Positions 1 through 12,689 are shown, counted from the first letter of the stretch. The stretch is 64,000 bases of DNA from Marasmius tenuissimus (GCA_029532415.1 JAQOTA010000027.1:248001-312000), one strand, 5' to 3'. Program-made: numbers and translations. The notes: generated by a model from the letters alone, not told the origin.

Positions 1-1193
1 GACTGGTATCGGTGTTGCCGATCGGCTTATTGACGATCGTGTGCTGATGGACATGCCCGAACTTTATTGGTACGGCCGCATGAGACGTTACTTCTCGTTT
101 ACGAAGTTCTTTGAGTATATGATGGATGGCCTCTACCAGGTTCGTTCTCACCATGTGAAGCTGCATATTGTTCTTTTCTAACCACAATGCTTTCACAGTC
201 CGTGATCGTTTTCTTCTTTATCGCCTACACGTACACTACGGTTAGCGCGCGGTCCGATGGCTACGATGTGTCGTTCTACGAGTGGTCAACGGTACGTGCT
301 TTAGTTGCTCCCTTCTTGACGTGTATTCAACCATTCCGTCTCGCAGACTGCGGCCGTCTCAGCGGTCATGATAGCGGATATCTACACAGGCTTGACCGCT
401 GCCGCGTGGACATGGTGGCTGGTCTTCTTTGTCTTTATCGGTGTGGCAATCGTATGGGCATACACGGTCAGTTCCCAGCGCTTTCCAGTCTGCTTCAGCT
501 TCGCTCACATCACTATCTTAGCTCATCAACTCGGCTATCCCACCATCACAGACTTGGACATTCGTCTACGGCAACTATCACTACCTCTGTCGCTCACCTT
601 ACTTCTGGCTTGGCATACTACTGGTCTTCTCTCTTTCGCTTGCGCCCCGGTTCATTATCAAAACGTACAAGGCGTCGATAAATCCTGGCGATATTGACAT
701 CGTCAGGTATATTTACAAGTACGGTCCTTACGGGGACTTGACAGCCCGAAACTCCGAAGCTCAGTTGGGTATCGGGCTCACCGAGATGAAGAAGAGGCGC
801 AATCGGATGTCACAAGCGTCTGCAGCGGATCGTATCTCGCGTCGCTCGTCGAGGAGCAGTCTGATGACATTGGACAGGCTCTCGCGACCAGGCACAGCAC
901 TCGCTGTACGCTCCGCGAGTAGGATGGACATGTCCACAGGGATCGTGTCAACAGACCGTGGATTCGATTTCGCAACAGAGGAGAATGGGCCGGCTATCAG
1001 ACGAATACAGACGAATCTGTCAGAGAGACGTCTTTCGAGTAGGAATCTTCCTGGAATCCTGGAGGAGGCGAAGGGCAAGAGATCCTCGGATGGCGAGGAT
1101 GACCATCATCGCCATCCATCGCGAATGTTCTCTCTCACCAGAACATTCAAGAAGAAGAAAACAGGGTCGCCCCCCAGAAGTGGGAGCGATTGA
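1..1193 (+). CDS. P4-type ATPase (phospholipid flippase), C-terminal part
   Basis: Exons 2-139, 199-291, 347-466 and 522-1193 join in frame and give about 340 residues; the N-terminal part lies left of the window. The visible protein starts with the stretch before the last membrane bundle (ELYWYGRMRRYFSFTKFFEY, then DGLYQS) and continues with hydrophobic segments VIVFFFIAYTYT, WTWWLVFFVFIGVAIVWAYT and FWLGILLVFSLSL. This order and wording is typical of the C-terminal transmembrane domain of Dnf1/Dnf2-type aminophospholipid flippases. The segment after the last helix carries the family-like RFIIKTYKASINPGDIDIVR, followed by a long Ser/Arg-rich cytosolic tail ending in a Lys cluster. P4-ATPases move phosphatidylserine or phosphatidylethanolamine to the cytosolic leaflet; substrate is inferred from the family only. 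Introns are 59, 55 and 55 bp. Confidence 0.9.
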
Positions 1194-1489
1194 TGACGGT
1201 GCTTTTCGTTCTCTTCCCTTTCTCTGTTTCTGTTGCTTGCTGCATCATCGTTTTCCTTCGTTTCGTGCACTCCCTTATATGCGTCCATTGCTATCCGGTG
1301 TTGTCCTTGTATAACATGCCATCTGTATCGACATATCTCACCCCCTCTCATTGTGCCATTAGCGCCCCCAACTCCTCTTATCCGCTCATCCAATTGGCCT
1401 CCTTATCTTCCGCCCACTGCGCCCTCTTCGTGTACATTTTTCGACCAGATATGTCTCCCCGATCTTTATTCATATCTTTACGCGTCATC
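1194..1489. other. Flippase 3' flank
   Basis: Pyrimidine-rich sequence after the flippase stop. It probably holds the 3' UTR; no other feature is seen. Confidence 0.4.
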
Positions 1490-2110
1490 CTTTCTTGAAT
1501 ACAACGACTCGCATGACTATTTATTTCATTATAGTATGTACAACTGGCAATCTTTTGCATAGACAGATTAGTATCTCAATAAAGAGAGTTCTATTAAGAG
1601 CATACAGAGCAACGAGGCCGAACTACAACTTTCGAGAAAGACAGGAGGCGGGGGTCTTATACTAGGGAACAACGGAGATATCGTTGAAGAACGGGCCACC
1701 GATCTCTGCAAAGAGTCCCAAAGACAAAAACAGGATCTAATCGCCACGAACTTTGTTTGATGTACTCGACGAGACGATAGTCTACCATTTCATCTTCGTC
1801 CCTCTTTCCTCCACCATGACCATCCTTGCCCTCTCAGAGCTCTGAGTCACCACCATAAAATCCACGCATTCCTTTTTTATGGACTCCTCTCCTCTTTCTC
1901 ACATCACGATACGATCCACCGCCATGCAACGCTTTGCTGCTCAGCCGGAGAGAGAGAGTCGACGTCGATAAATCAGCGCTGAAATCAATGCGCGGAAGAT
2001 TAGGGCGTTGGGGTCTCCTCTGGGAAGTGGGAACCTGAGTATGGCAAAGAGTAACCGGGAAATTCCAAATCCAGTGAGTTCATGGTGGTCGATGGTCAAG
2101 AGGGCTGAAT
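1490..2110. repeat. Diverged duplicate of the 8.78-9.45 kb segment
   Basis: This stretch aligns along its whole length with 8780-9450: shared words include tgaatacaac, catgact, tagtatgtacaactggcaa, ttgatgtactcgacgaga-like, tctttcctccaccatg and gagttcatg. The two copies differ by many substitutions and small indels, so the duplication is old. The copy here carries the broken version of the small minus-strand gene. Confidence 0.8.
1662..2083 (-). pseudogene. Broken copy of the small gene at 8959-9420
   Basis: Reading the minus strand from the ATG at 2083 gives the counterpart of the intact gene at 9420 (Met-Asn-Ser-Leu-Asp..., then Gly-Tyr-Ser). The frame soon ends at stop codons and there are indels relative to the intact copy. 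The end of the gene (near 1662-1720) still resembles the intact copy (GGPFFN versus GDPFFE). It sits convergent to the flippase gene. It may be the original locus that decayed after a copy was made, or the reverse. Confidence 0.6.
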
Positions 2111-4854
2111 ATTCTGACAGTCTTGCTTACTTGGCACCTCGCATTGCACTATTCAGGACTTGTGGTGCAATCCCTAAGGCCTCAAGCCTCAGGTCTATGA
2201 AGATTGATTCTAATCCCTTAGGCTACCAACTTTACAACCTTTTTTCAACGCCTATCAACGCCATTTATTCACCACCCAAATACTTTTTCTCCGATACGTC
2301 AGGTCCAGCTGCGGGTCAGCTCGACTTCAAAGTCTATGTTGTCCACACAACATCTACCTCGAGTCGCTGGCAAAGGCTCAGAATGCGGATAGAAGATCCC
2401 GCAGAGTCTACCTGATGAATAGATCCGCGAAATTGCGACCGTGGTCATTGGTCGGCAAGAGAAGCACTGGTCACGGCCTAGTACGGGGATGTTGACCGAC
2501 AAACTGAGTCTCCAGGCTTCATATTTACATCCTCGCTCCAAACAACTTCGTGCGTTCCACATCAAGGGACTAATGAGCTTCAATGACTCAAAGCCGAGCT
2601 GCATGAAATGCGCTGTAGATCGTATCGTGGATGTTGAGTCGCTAACAACAAGAACTGATAGTTGAGGGCGCAAGAAGCAAGTAGTGGGACTCTACCAGGA
2701 TTTTCTTTCATTTGGGACCAAGTTTCGTTGATTGTGAGCTTTCTGATCTTTCCCGATGCATAATGCTGACGGTATTCAAAATCTGAAGCTCGACGACTAG
2801 TCGGTGAGGGGGCCCCGACAAAATCATACACGATGTACAGGAGATGGAGGAGTGGATCTTGGTGGATGGAGAGCTTCAGTGTCGTTTCCCTAGTGTTCTC
2901 CCATAATGGCCCTTGTAGCGTTGCGCAATAAGCTGTCACTGGTTCGAGTCGTCTATTCATCTTCGTGGATCTCGTGGCTCCGATAGCCAGAACCCGAGCA
3001 GCCATTCTTTGCGCCAACGTCGACTCCACGAGGAGCGTATGAGGAGACCCCCGCGTCCAAGAACTCGTTTTAGCCATTCGAGGACGTCCACAGTGTTCGT
3101 AACTCTCGGTCAGTGGTCAGTATCCAGACGATATTGAATTCAGATGGTATTGATGATCTTACGGATTCTTACTTCCCATATTTCTCTCTCTCTCGCAGCA
3201 ACTGGGCATTGGCAGTATACGGCGAACGTAGCTGCACGCACCTCTGGACCATTGGCCTGATATCAATTTACCTCGACGGTCATGATGACAACAGCTATAA
3301 GTAGTTTCAGGCTTGGCTCCCTGTCCTGAGAGCTGAGCGGTTGTATCCTGAGTCCGCCTGACCCCCCTTCGCTGGCAAACGTATTCATCCTGTGAAGATC
3401 TACCCCTAACACTAGCAATGTCCGCCGTCAGAGGGGAGGCTCTCGTCGTATGATTCAGGCATCTATAGCTTGTCACGAAACACGGTGGCCGGAAAGCTAC
3501 TGGTACTATTTGGGATGCCATCCTAGTCGGCCTATCCTCCATTCGTCGCGTAGGTTGGATGCTGTATCCCGCAGTGCCCTTCTCACTCAAGTTCTGTCCA
3601 GAAGTCATCGCCCCCATTTGAATAACTATTACGCATTCTCTCACGAACTAAGTTTCGGAATATGTGGGATGTCCCATCCCGGCGATGAGGATGGGGAGCG
3701 CGGCAATGAATACTGACGACCGTTAATGTCGTGTCAGCAAATTCAATGGCCTCACCTACGCACCGTATGCATGAGTGCTCTATCAACAAACGGCGGTTAA
3801 TGCTCTGAGAACTCAGACACTCAATACCAAGAACTGGAGGTAATCGTCACCGGCAAGCCACCTAGCTACATGAAACGTATGAGTCCCCCCCATCAGACAA
3901 CCGACCACAGAAGGGTTTTACCTGGGTTTATGTGACGTCGCCAAATGGATTCCCCCAAGGCCACTCTATATCTTCCAATAGAATGTGCGCGCCATGGGAG
4001 AGATGTCATCCGGCGGTACGGGTTCCATTTCAACGGTGAATTTTGAGGTAGGAAATGGAAGAAATCATTCAAGTATCTACCCAGATTATGCATTTCACAA
4101 CTTACCTCCCGGGCCGTGCTGTTGATGACTGTCACGAACAGCAATCAGAAGAGTTGAGAACGGGATACTGCGCAAGACACACAACTCGAGAATCGAGACT
4201 GTAATTCGACGGAAATCGATGATCGATCACATATCGCGAGTTCCATCCTCCATCAAGGCTGTCTCAAAACGAAAACCACCCGGCTCGTAAGAACATCCTT
4301 CAAGCAGCTTCAAGGCTTGTCACCGAACTTGTGTTTTCGCGTCGTTTATGAGAAGCTTGACAAACATGGCATCCGTCCATACTTTCGTCGTATGAATGCT
4401 ATATTTGCCTATTGAAGCGAGGGGAAAGCCCAACAGCTTATTCTGCTTATATAGCCAGCGGGGCTTATAGGGGCCAGATCTGGGTCACGTCGATACAGTT
4501 CTATGGATCCAGATGTTTCCTACCCTCAGACTTAGAACCAAGTACAAGGAGCTCAGTTTGGTCGTGTGGCGACTCGCGAGCTCATATTTGGTGTGTTCAC
4601 TGTTATCCGAGTTGCTCGGCTAGTACTCAATCTTCCTCTCCATCGAGTCAGGAGCTACAGTATCTAACTTAAGTATCGAGGACCTACGTCGAAGTGAAGT
4701 CTAGGGAGCTAGGCACCAGTAGCAACCGCTTGAAAGGTTTAATAGCACTTAATACTCAAAAATTCAAATACCCCGGAGAGGGGTCGTAGATCATACTTGC
4801 AGGAATTCTTAGAGTAGGTCAGACTCGGATCATGTCGGTGCCGCATATCGCCAT
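2111..4854. other. Gene-poor region with no supported gene
   Basis: Only short open frames occur. The minus-strand frames 2299-2673 and 2580-3077 contain stretches (for example ESLKLISPLMWNARSCLERG and LLHLLYIVYDFVGA) that could be decayed F-box/LRR-type coding sequence, but I cannot join them into a gene. No repeats or RNA genes were recognised. Confidence 0.35.
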
Positions 4855-5109
4855 TACAGCCGCTAACAAAATTGTAGATAGGTTTCGAATTTTTTCTCGT
4901 TCTGCGCCTTTGTTTATGGTAAACACAAAAAACCTATAACGGGCCTGCGAAGCTACCTTATATGGAAGCTTCGCGTCCTTGACTCCACCCCGCCTCCATG
5001 CGCCCTCGTCGGGACATTCAGTCGAGGTGGAGCTGGATTGTTTGGTATAAACAAAGGCGCTGAACGAGAAAAAAAGCAAAACCTAGCTACAATTTTGTTA
5101 GCGGCTGTA
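4855..5109. mobile_element. Fold-back MITE, Tc1/mariner-like, TA target duplication
   Basis: Two arms of about 70 bp form an inverted repeat with roughly 86% match: 4857-4922 and 5038-5107. They start CAGCCGCTAACAAAATTG and end with its reverse complement. Each end is flanked by TA (4855-4856 and 5108-5109), the target duplication expected for Tc1/mariner superfamily elements. The 115-bp centre holds smaller hairpins (for example gcgaagct...agcttcgc near 4947-4975). No transposase is encoded, so this is a non-autonomous element of about 251 bp. Confidence 0.75.
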
Positions 5110-5701
5110 AAGGACTTCTCGTTGGGAACAAGTATCGGGGAACCAACAGCGCGAGAGCGGATTCTTTGTGTTCCCCGTATCAGTGATCAAGCTCTTCGCG
5201 GCCCAAGCAGTCGGGGTTATCAACGTATATTAACACTGACAGATTGAAGCAAACAAATCCACTCGCGCGGTTCGAGAGAAGTCAGCGGCGCCAATGACCG
5301 TTACGCAATGCCGCAATTGCCATTTGAGCTTTACAGTGTGCTCATCTTCGCAATAGGCTGTTCTCGTGACCCATCATTTTCAACAAGAAGCCAACACTGG
5401 CAACAGCAACCTCGGTATCTTTTGCAATCCTCGAGGGGAAAACATTACAAGCAGACCGAGCTGGACTTGTGAAACCGTTTAACCTGGACCATTCAACAAC
5501 ATCGTTCTGCCCTCAGTCTACAGGAAATGCGGAGATTAAACAACCTAGCAGAAAGCGCTTTTCCCAGGGTCTTTCCAGCGGAAAAGCCCTCCGCTAAGTA
5601 GCTCTCCTATTCTCAACAGCCTGGACGGCACGCAAACGTGTACAATGCTCGATTACCCAGTATAAGAGCTGCTGGAGGATGTGTTTTTCCAACTTGTCAC
5701 C
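5110..5701. other. Upstream region of the zinc-finger gene
   Basis: No gene, repeat or obvious TATA box is seen. It probably contains the promoter of the gene that starts at 5702. Confidence 0.35.
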
Positions 5702-7229
5702 ATGAGCCGTCTGGATTCTAGTGGGGTCTAGTAAGTCGCGTGTACTCTCATGGTTGCTCATCATCATATTCACCCCTTCAGCTTCTCCAGCGTGGAGCCA
5801 CACGCTGACTTCGCCTCGTTCATCAATGAAGAATACCAGGCATATTCTGCCGCAACCCATTCTGGCGGCTTGGCTCGCTACGGACAATATCCCTTACAAC
5901 TCCAGGTTTCTGCAGCGGACTTGAAATCCAATCACCTCACCTTGAATATTACTCCGTCGCTCGAGAGCACAGACTATGGCACTCCCGACACTTTGGGGAA
6001 TCTGTTAGTCACCCCTCTACGTCTGAATCATACATTGTGGCTGAAAGTTCCTTTCTCACATAGCGTCTCGCCAACTGAAAGCTACGGCGCTCAAGATCAT
6101 GATACTTCGCAGTCGACATGGAAACGGAATGGTTTCTCAGACGTTGAGTAGTACGTCCGTCCCGTTGACCTAGCATTTTACGAGAACTAATTGCACTTTC
6201 TTTGTAAGTGTCGATCTCCGAGTCGGACCTGTAGGAGGAGAGAATGAATTTCAGGGCGCGGAGCCTTGTGCGTTGACTGTTGACCGAAAAAACCACCGTT
6301 TTAGAGCATCCCGTTACGACGGCTTGAGCTATGGACAACACTCATTACAAGTCCAGACGACTGGAGCGGACTTGAATACTGGCCACTCCACTTTACACCT
6401 TGCTTCGTCGCCCAGGAACACCGACCTTGGTCCGACCAACACTTCCCACCGGTCAGCCATTCGGAAATCCACCTGAGATCGTATCTTGCAACTCACAATT
6501 CCTTTCCCATTCAGTGTTCCGGTCTCGCAAGGTGGGTTCTATGGCGTTCAACATGATTCGCAGTCAACATTTGGGTACATCCGTTCGATTAAACCAGTGT
6601 TTTACGAGAACTGAATCGAGCTTTATCAAGGACCGATGCCATCAAACAGCGTGTACAATTTGGAGGGGGTGGATTACAGGACACATCTTACTCGCCGATC
6701 CTTGACCAAAAATACAAGCAAACTACAGCGCCCTATCATGGCGTCACCTCAAGCTATTCGCATCGCCCGCCACAAGTCCATGCTTCCGCAATGAACTTCA
6801 GTATGAGTGAAGTTCAGCCCGGGCAGCGCGGAACACACGTTAGCGCTAGAACCCGACCTACTGATGCTGTTGGTCACATCCCTGACCCCTCCATCGATAG
6901 CAACATCCGCCGTGAGGTCGGATCCCCTGCGGTAACGGAAGCCTCAACCGCTCGTCGCAAAAAAGGAGCTCGCTACAAGTGTGAGGTCGAAGAATGCGGT
7001 TCTACTTTTACCTCGCAAGCCAACTTCGGCTGTTAGTTTTCTTCTCTTTGTCCTAGTCTTTGCTACCTCATTTACGAATCCGCCTCTTACAGATCATACG
7101 CTTGCGCACAGGGGGGTAAAGCCCTATCCGTGCGAAAGGTGTGGACGTCTCTTCCGTTCGCCCCATGATCGTAAACGCCACGGGAGGCGAAAGACTCCTT
7201 GCCGACCTTTGTCGTCGTCCCCTCGCTGA
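5702..7229 (+). CDS. C2H2 zinc-finger protein, probable transcription factor
   Basis: Six exons: 5702-5730, 5782-6150, 6209-6451, 6515-6574, 6631-7031, 7093-7229, total 1239 nt, 412 residues. The start ATG has a good context (caccATG). The C-terminus carries two tandem fingers. Finger 1 is completed only by splicing 7031 to 7093: C-x4-C-x12-H-x3-H (CEVEECGSTFTSQANFGYHT). Finger 2 is C-x2-C-x12-H and ends in Cys instead of His (CERCGRLFRSPHDRKRH then C). The N-terminal two thirds is Ser/Gln/Tyr-rich and contains an internal duplication (units near 5860-6208 and 6310-6630) in which the introns are duplicated too. The intron 6452-6514 is needed to remove an in-frame TGA at 6474. Likely a nuclear DNA-binding regulator; target genes cannot be read from sequence. 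Confidence 0.75.
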
Positions 7230-8779
7230 GTTTCAGCACTTCAAATGTAGGCTCGTCCGGCGCCTTGACCACGAGTTGAATCTGAACCCGGTTAAGCCCC
7301 TGGAGGATCTTTTGGAATTAATGGCAGAATGGGACTGATTGCCTCTGAGATCCGATTGCTTGGACGCCTGCTCGTTACATTCTTATCGACTACATACCCA
7401 AAAACTAGAGATCTGAGTCCTCCTTATCGATAAATCTCTGATGTATTCCACCATCGCAATATTTAGCAACTTGACTATCAATGACTTATCTTTTGTGGTG
7501 GCGATTGGCGGCAATCGCCGGTAACATGCTAAACATATTAACGTCTGACTACGACAAACTACCATATACGAGATCTGTCAGGATCTACCGGTGGCAGACC
7601 GCCACGACGGGCGCGACTTTGGTGATTCTAGCCACAGAAACTGAAAGGTAAAACTTGGAAACATCCCGAAGTATCTATGTACCTGAGGTGACCTGACTCA
7701 GACCCGAAGGCCTGTTACATCTTATCTATTCGAACCATATTCGTGAATATAACTCACGGAAACAGTCGCTATCTCAAGCCACCATGATATGTTAATGGGT
7801 TTACTGGGTTTCACATAGGTTTTCATTTCCGGCGTACTACTAAAAAGTAAATCTAGATCAATAGGCGGGGTTTTCGCTTTGGCCTGAGGATCGCTAGGTT
7901 TCAGGGAGCAACAGCAACTAACAGCAACCGCAGCTTCCAATACACCGTTTTCCCGTCCCGGATAACAATATAAATTGGACCCACAGACATGTTCAGACCT
8001 TTGTCATACCCGCTCCTTCTGAGACTTTCTTCCACATTTTCACAGCCGTGCCAAGGTCGCCGTCCAATGACCCCTAGAGACCTGAGGCCTGATGGCCAAC
8101 CGCAGGTCACCGGTCAGCGGCCGCTTCTCAAGTGCCGAAAGCTCGAACGCTTAAGCGCTCAAGCGTTGGGCACTCTGCTCAAGCTCAGCCCGAATGACAC
8201 CTCTCTTCATGCAGCCTTTCGCCGTTTGTGATCCTCTTGATAGTACTCCTTTCATATGTGAAACGTCTACCACTTCATGATCACAGTCAGTTTTCTGACG
8301 ACGCAAGCGGCCCTCGCTCCCCACGGCCTCGAGGATATGAGGTCTACGCAGCACTACGCTACGCCACCCCTGCGTCTACGTGCTGAATCCGGACCTCAGA
8401 CTTTTTTTGCGTGGGCTTCACTCCAGATGTCCCGTCGTCTCTTGGATCTCCCTGGTGGGGCTCTTCGGGTGAGTTCCACTGACTGTTCGTGCCCTCCGCT
8501 CCCGGCACATGCCCTTTACCTCCCTTTCCCGAGCAGCGAAAATCAAAAACGGTCAGCAGCTTCCAGACAGGCCTCAAACATAACCCGCCTGCAAGTTTGC
8601 TCTGTCCCATTCCGCCCACAGAGGATGTATTACCATTAATGCTCGACTTTCCCTGTATATCGGCTAGCTGTTATTGATCTATCAGCCGTATTCAATAGTT
8701 CTGCGCCCAAAATGTGTGTGCCCCAGATTTGTTACTGGTCTTCGTCCGTCCCCCAGCTACATCTCATATCTTCTGCGAG
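7230..8779. other. Intergenic region, nothing supported
   Basis: Only short overlapping frames on both strands. No domain, repeat or RNA gene recognised. A short palindromic stretch (cgcttaagcgctcaagcg, about 8147) is present. Confidence 0.3.
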
Positions 8780-8958
8780 TCGTCTTTTCCTGAATACAAC
8801 GTTCGCATGACTGGTTAATTCACTATAGTATGTACAACTGGCAACCTTTTGCATGGATGATTAGTATCTCAGTACAGAAAGTTCGATTCAAAGACGCACA
8901 GAGGAATGAAATCAGACTGGGGCTTGAACGTGTGAGAAAGACACGAGGCGGAGGTCTT

Positions 8959-9420
8959 CTATCGAGGAACAGCAAAGGTGGCTTCGAAGAACGGGTCGCC
9001 TATTTCTGCAAATACAAGGAAGAAAGCTTTAGGTTGTATCTCACTCGAAGATCCCAATCGCCACGAACCTTTCTTAATGTACTCGACGAGATGATGGTCT
9101 ACCAATTCATCTTTGTCCTTCTTTCCTCCACCATGGCCACCTTTACCCTCCCACATCTCTGAGCCACCACCATGAGAACCATGCATTCCTTTTCGATGAT
9201 CGTCCCTCCTTCTCGTTTTGACATCTCGATTGGATCCACCGCCTGCGAAGTTCATGCGGCGTTTTGCTGCTGCTGAACCAGAGAGGCTCGACGAGACAGC
9301 GCTGAGAAGAGTAGATGTGCCTGCTAAACCTGAAGATTGCGGTGGGAGGATCTCTTCTGGGGTTCGAGAGCCTGATGATGGTGAAGAGTAACCGGGAGAT
9401 TCTGGGTCTGGTGAGTTCAT
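8959..9420 (-). CDS. Small Ser/Gly-rich protein of unknown function
   Basis: Two exons on the minus strand, 9069-9420 and 8959-9005, separated by a 63-bp GT-AG intron (9006-9068). The product has 132 residues. It begins MNSPDPESPGYSSPSSGS, is rich in Ser, Gly and His, has a basic patch (KRRMNFAGGG...KTRRRDDHRKG), and ends with a conserved-looking tail LVDHHLVEYIKKEIGDPFFE. Without the intron the frame still stays open, giving 153 residues. I do not recognise the family. The diverged second copy at 1662-2083 shows that this is a true coding unit, since the tail is retained there. Confidence 0.6.
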   Translation of the reverse strand: MNSPDPESPGYSSPSSGSRTPEEILPPQSSGLAGTSTLLSAVSSSLSGSAAAKRRMNFAGGGSNRDVKTRRRDDHRKGMHGSHGGGSEMWEGKGGHGGGKKDKDELVDHHLVEYIKKGSWRLGSSSEIQPKAFFLVFAEIGDPFFEATFAVPR

Positions 9421-9566
9421 GATGGTGGTCGATGGTTAAGAGGCTGTAATAGTATTACACGACGCGTCTGAGTCAGATCCTCTTGGCGCTTGTCGGACGC
9501 CTACCTAGTACCCATGCAGCGAGTTCCCACGGTCACGTCATCGAGGCTCCAAATGCGCGACGCGTC

Positions 9567-9657
9567 ACCTTAGGCACCGCATGTCACAGGGTGAGGTGAC
9601 CGAATAGGACGGGTTTCTTGTACGTGAGAAACCTACCTAACTGGTCACCTCCGCGGA
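9567..9657. repeat. Left terminal inverted repeat of the 3.2 kb element
   Basis: Matches the reverse complement of 12690-12781 at about 80% with small indels. It contains its own small hairpin GTTTCT-tgtacgtg-AGAAAC. Confidence 0.75.
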
Positions 9658-12600
9658 CGAGGTGCTGGGCACTTGTCGCGCTTCCTCCCGATCCTCCACC
9701 TGCTCGCGGGGTGCCCACGTCGACTACCAGCCCATCCGGGACAAAGTGAGCTCTCAATACTAGCTCAGATAGTCTTTACTTGAGGGGGTAATGCTCCCCA
9801 CAATTAGGAGCGCGGCTATGGAGGTAGACGACCTCCAAAATTCATGGAGGAGGGAGGACAACACAGAGCAGGTGCGTGGAAATCTATCTTTTCTGAATAA
9901 TCCGGTGCGTAAGGCTTCTCCTTGGATCGTCATACTCTGCTTTAGCTCACCTCCAAGTTCTCGCCCGGGATTTCCAAGAAATCTCGACATAAATGCCATA
10001 CGGTACATGGAGGAGGGAGTATGATGAGGTATAGCAGGTAAGTTTATACTGATTAGCTCTACACGAGCGTCAGCTCAAATATTGAGCTATAGATCCTTTA
10101 TGTGGTAGGGATATGCTACCAGCAGACTACGTGCACTCGGGTGCAGATAGTGAGCTCAGCAGATGTACACTCCCTTTACATGGATCAGGGCTCAAATACG
10201 CGATAGATGCGTCGCGCCAATAGAAAAGCTACCTGTAAGGGCTGGCCCTTGTAGCAGCTGTCGATATACTGGATAGTACGCGGAGGAGGGGGTAGAATTA
10301 TAGGTAACCATGCTCTATTTTTTCTGGGCAGATCGGGTGGGTAATTTTCACTTGTCTTAGGCAACGAGAAGATTGAATTTACTCTGAATTGGATTACACT
10401 ATGAAGAATACCACCGATTGAGACGTATTATCATACCTATCAAGTTATGGGTTAGGTTAAATAGCGCGCGCAGGCGTTGGGCAGCAGTTGGTGTATCACG
10501 ATTTGTTGATCCAAGTAAATCCGTGCTCAAAGTTCCTATAGAAATCACTGATTGTCACGACATAAAAAGATAGCGCAGTTCACTGTCGTTGTGAACTCTG
10601 AATAGACCAGTCTAATGGTTGTAGGTAGACACACTGCTTCAGGCATACACTTAAAGTCCTCACTTTTTCAGGCAAATAAGGGGTCTGATTGCGACTTTGA
10701 GATGTCTTTGCTCAGGCAGTCTTACTGCGAAGGCATGTATTCAGGCTTCGACAGGCTTCAGGCTTTCTGTAGTGCGGAAAGGACTTGGGACTCGGGAGGG
10801 ATGTCGAGCTCAAGCCTCAGAGCTATGTGGACGGTTGACTGTTAGTTAGTTGAGTGTTGCATGTCTTCCCATACAATACGTGAGGTGTTCGTGTAGTAAA
10901 AACCCAAGTACAAGACCAAGAATAGTGTACTGGGGTGAACTGAGCCAGGAATGAGATCGTATCAAGGCGAAATTGGGGAAATTGGGAGTACCCGGGATTC
11001 CCGGGCACTACTTTTTATTTTACCTATACACCACATTGAAGAATTACACAAAAATGAGTATGTAGTAGGCATCTGTACATATAAACCTATCCACTATATT
11101 TTTACGGGATTTATTGAAATGGTAGTAACATCCTACATATCGGGTAGTCGAGCTGAATGTCAGTTAGCCTTACCCCAAGCGGGCTGACTTACATCTTTGT
11201 ATCTCTTAGTATACGAACACTCGGTCTCTCCTTTTACTACGGATGCATGATTATTTTTTGTGCTAGAACACCCGAGACCAGTGAGGAACACATTCAGATG
11301 CTTATACCGGAGTTGAACGCGATACGAATATATGTTTTCCATATATTTTCACGGTCCGGCAAAGTCCGGTTCGCTGTACAACAACATATCATTCCAGCGG
11401 TCCCCTCAGCGACGTTCAGGTTTTTATACGATGGGTTTTCAATCGAAAAATAGCGCCTAATATTATTAAGATGTGGGAACTACGAGTATACAACCAGAGC
11501 GGGTCAGAATCACCACCGTCCGCGAGCCGGCGTATTTACTTGGACGCTCTCAGCTTCGTGAAGAATGTGCATTATGAACATTGGTCATCCGAACGGTGAC
11601 GCAGAGAGGTGTTTGTATATGAGACTCTGATCCACGAACAGTACAAGTGGACTCAAAACGATAGTAATCCGGGATCACGGGCTCGAACAGACAACGTAGG
11701 GTGAGATGGTGCTGGGAACCGCTCGACGGCAGTGGCGGATAGCCCAAGATGTTTTCAAAGAAGCATGTTAGTCTAAGGCCATTGGGAGAGGGTAGATCTA
11801 CTGGCCTTACCTCGGAAAGAGGGAGGAGGCTCCCAAGCTGGCGAGCATCAAGGGGGCTGGCAAAGCCGCAGCACTGCGCTCACCCGTGACGAGCTCGAGT
11901 CCCTGAATGTTCTGGCACCAAGAAAGGGAACCAGGGATACAGTGGTCCGGGAACTGATAGAGTACGGTGCGGAGAAATGAAGCTACTGAGCCTGAAATCG
12001 CGAGGCCTCGAGGAGGTACTGGTAGGGTGCTTACTGAGGTGGGTTCATTGGATATTGGTACCAGACGGAGGCAAGACCAGCATGTTGAATGCGCTGGGCA
12101 TACACACTCACACTAAGACGGGAGCTTCGCCACATTCAAAAGATTGAGCTGGGGAGGTGCCGGTGGAGGGTAGTGCTGGGCAGTTGCTGAATCCTGATTC
12201 TAGTGAGCATCCCTGTTGAGCTCCCGGCTGGCTGTAGAGCTCAATATATGGTCCTCTTTATCTTCTGGAAGAGGATTAATAATGATAATCAGCATATCAG
12301 TTTAGGGCCTGGGGAGCCCGAGGGGCGCTGGAAACGTATGCACCTTGAAAACTCTTTACAGGCACCTCCCCCGTTCCCGGATATCCTACAATCGAAATTT
12401 TGACTGGGATATGATCAATGATAACTCGGCCACCAGTCCCGGTCATTTTCCGTGAATTTTCATACATTTTGTTGAGCCCCGAGAGGACCGTTACGCCCGT
12501 ATTGCAGCTCTTGAGGTGCGATTGCTGCCTGAATACCTATGCGCATGCAGGAAGAAACATCAGAAAACTGTTGATGGTATGGGGAAGAATATATCAAGGT

Positions 12601-12689
12601 GGTAGAATGAGCGGAACATACCGTTGAGGGCACCGACACCGACAGTGAGGTGGTGGTCGGGAGCAGGATGGCAGGTGCCTGGCGCTGAC

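Noticed and set aside
6474..6476. TGA as proof that the zinc-finger gene is dead
   Set aside because: It lies inside a 63-bp GT-AG intron candidate with a good pyrimidine tract, and removing it keeps the frame and improves the match to the first unit.
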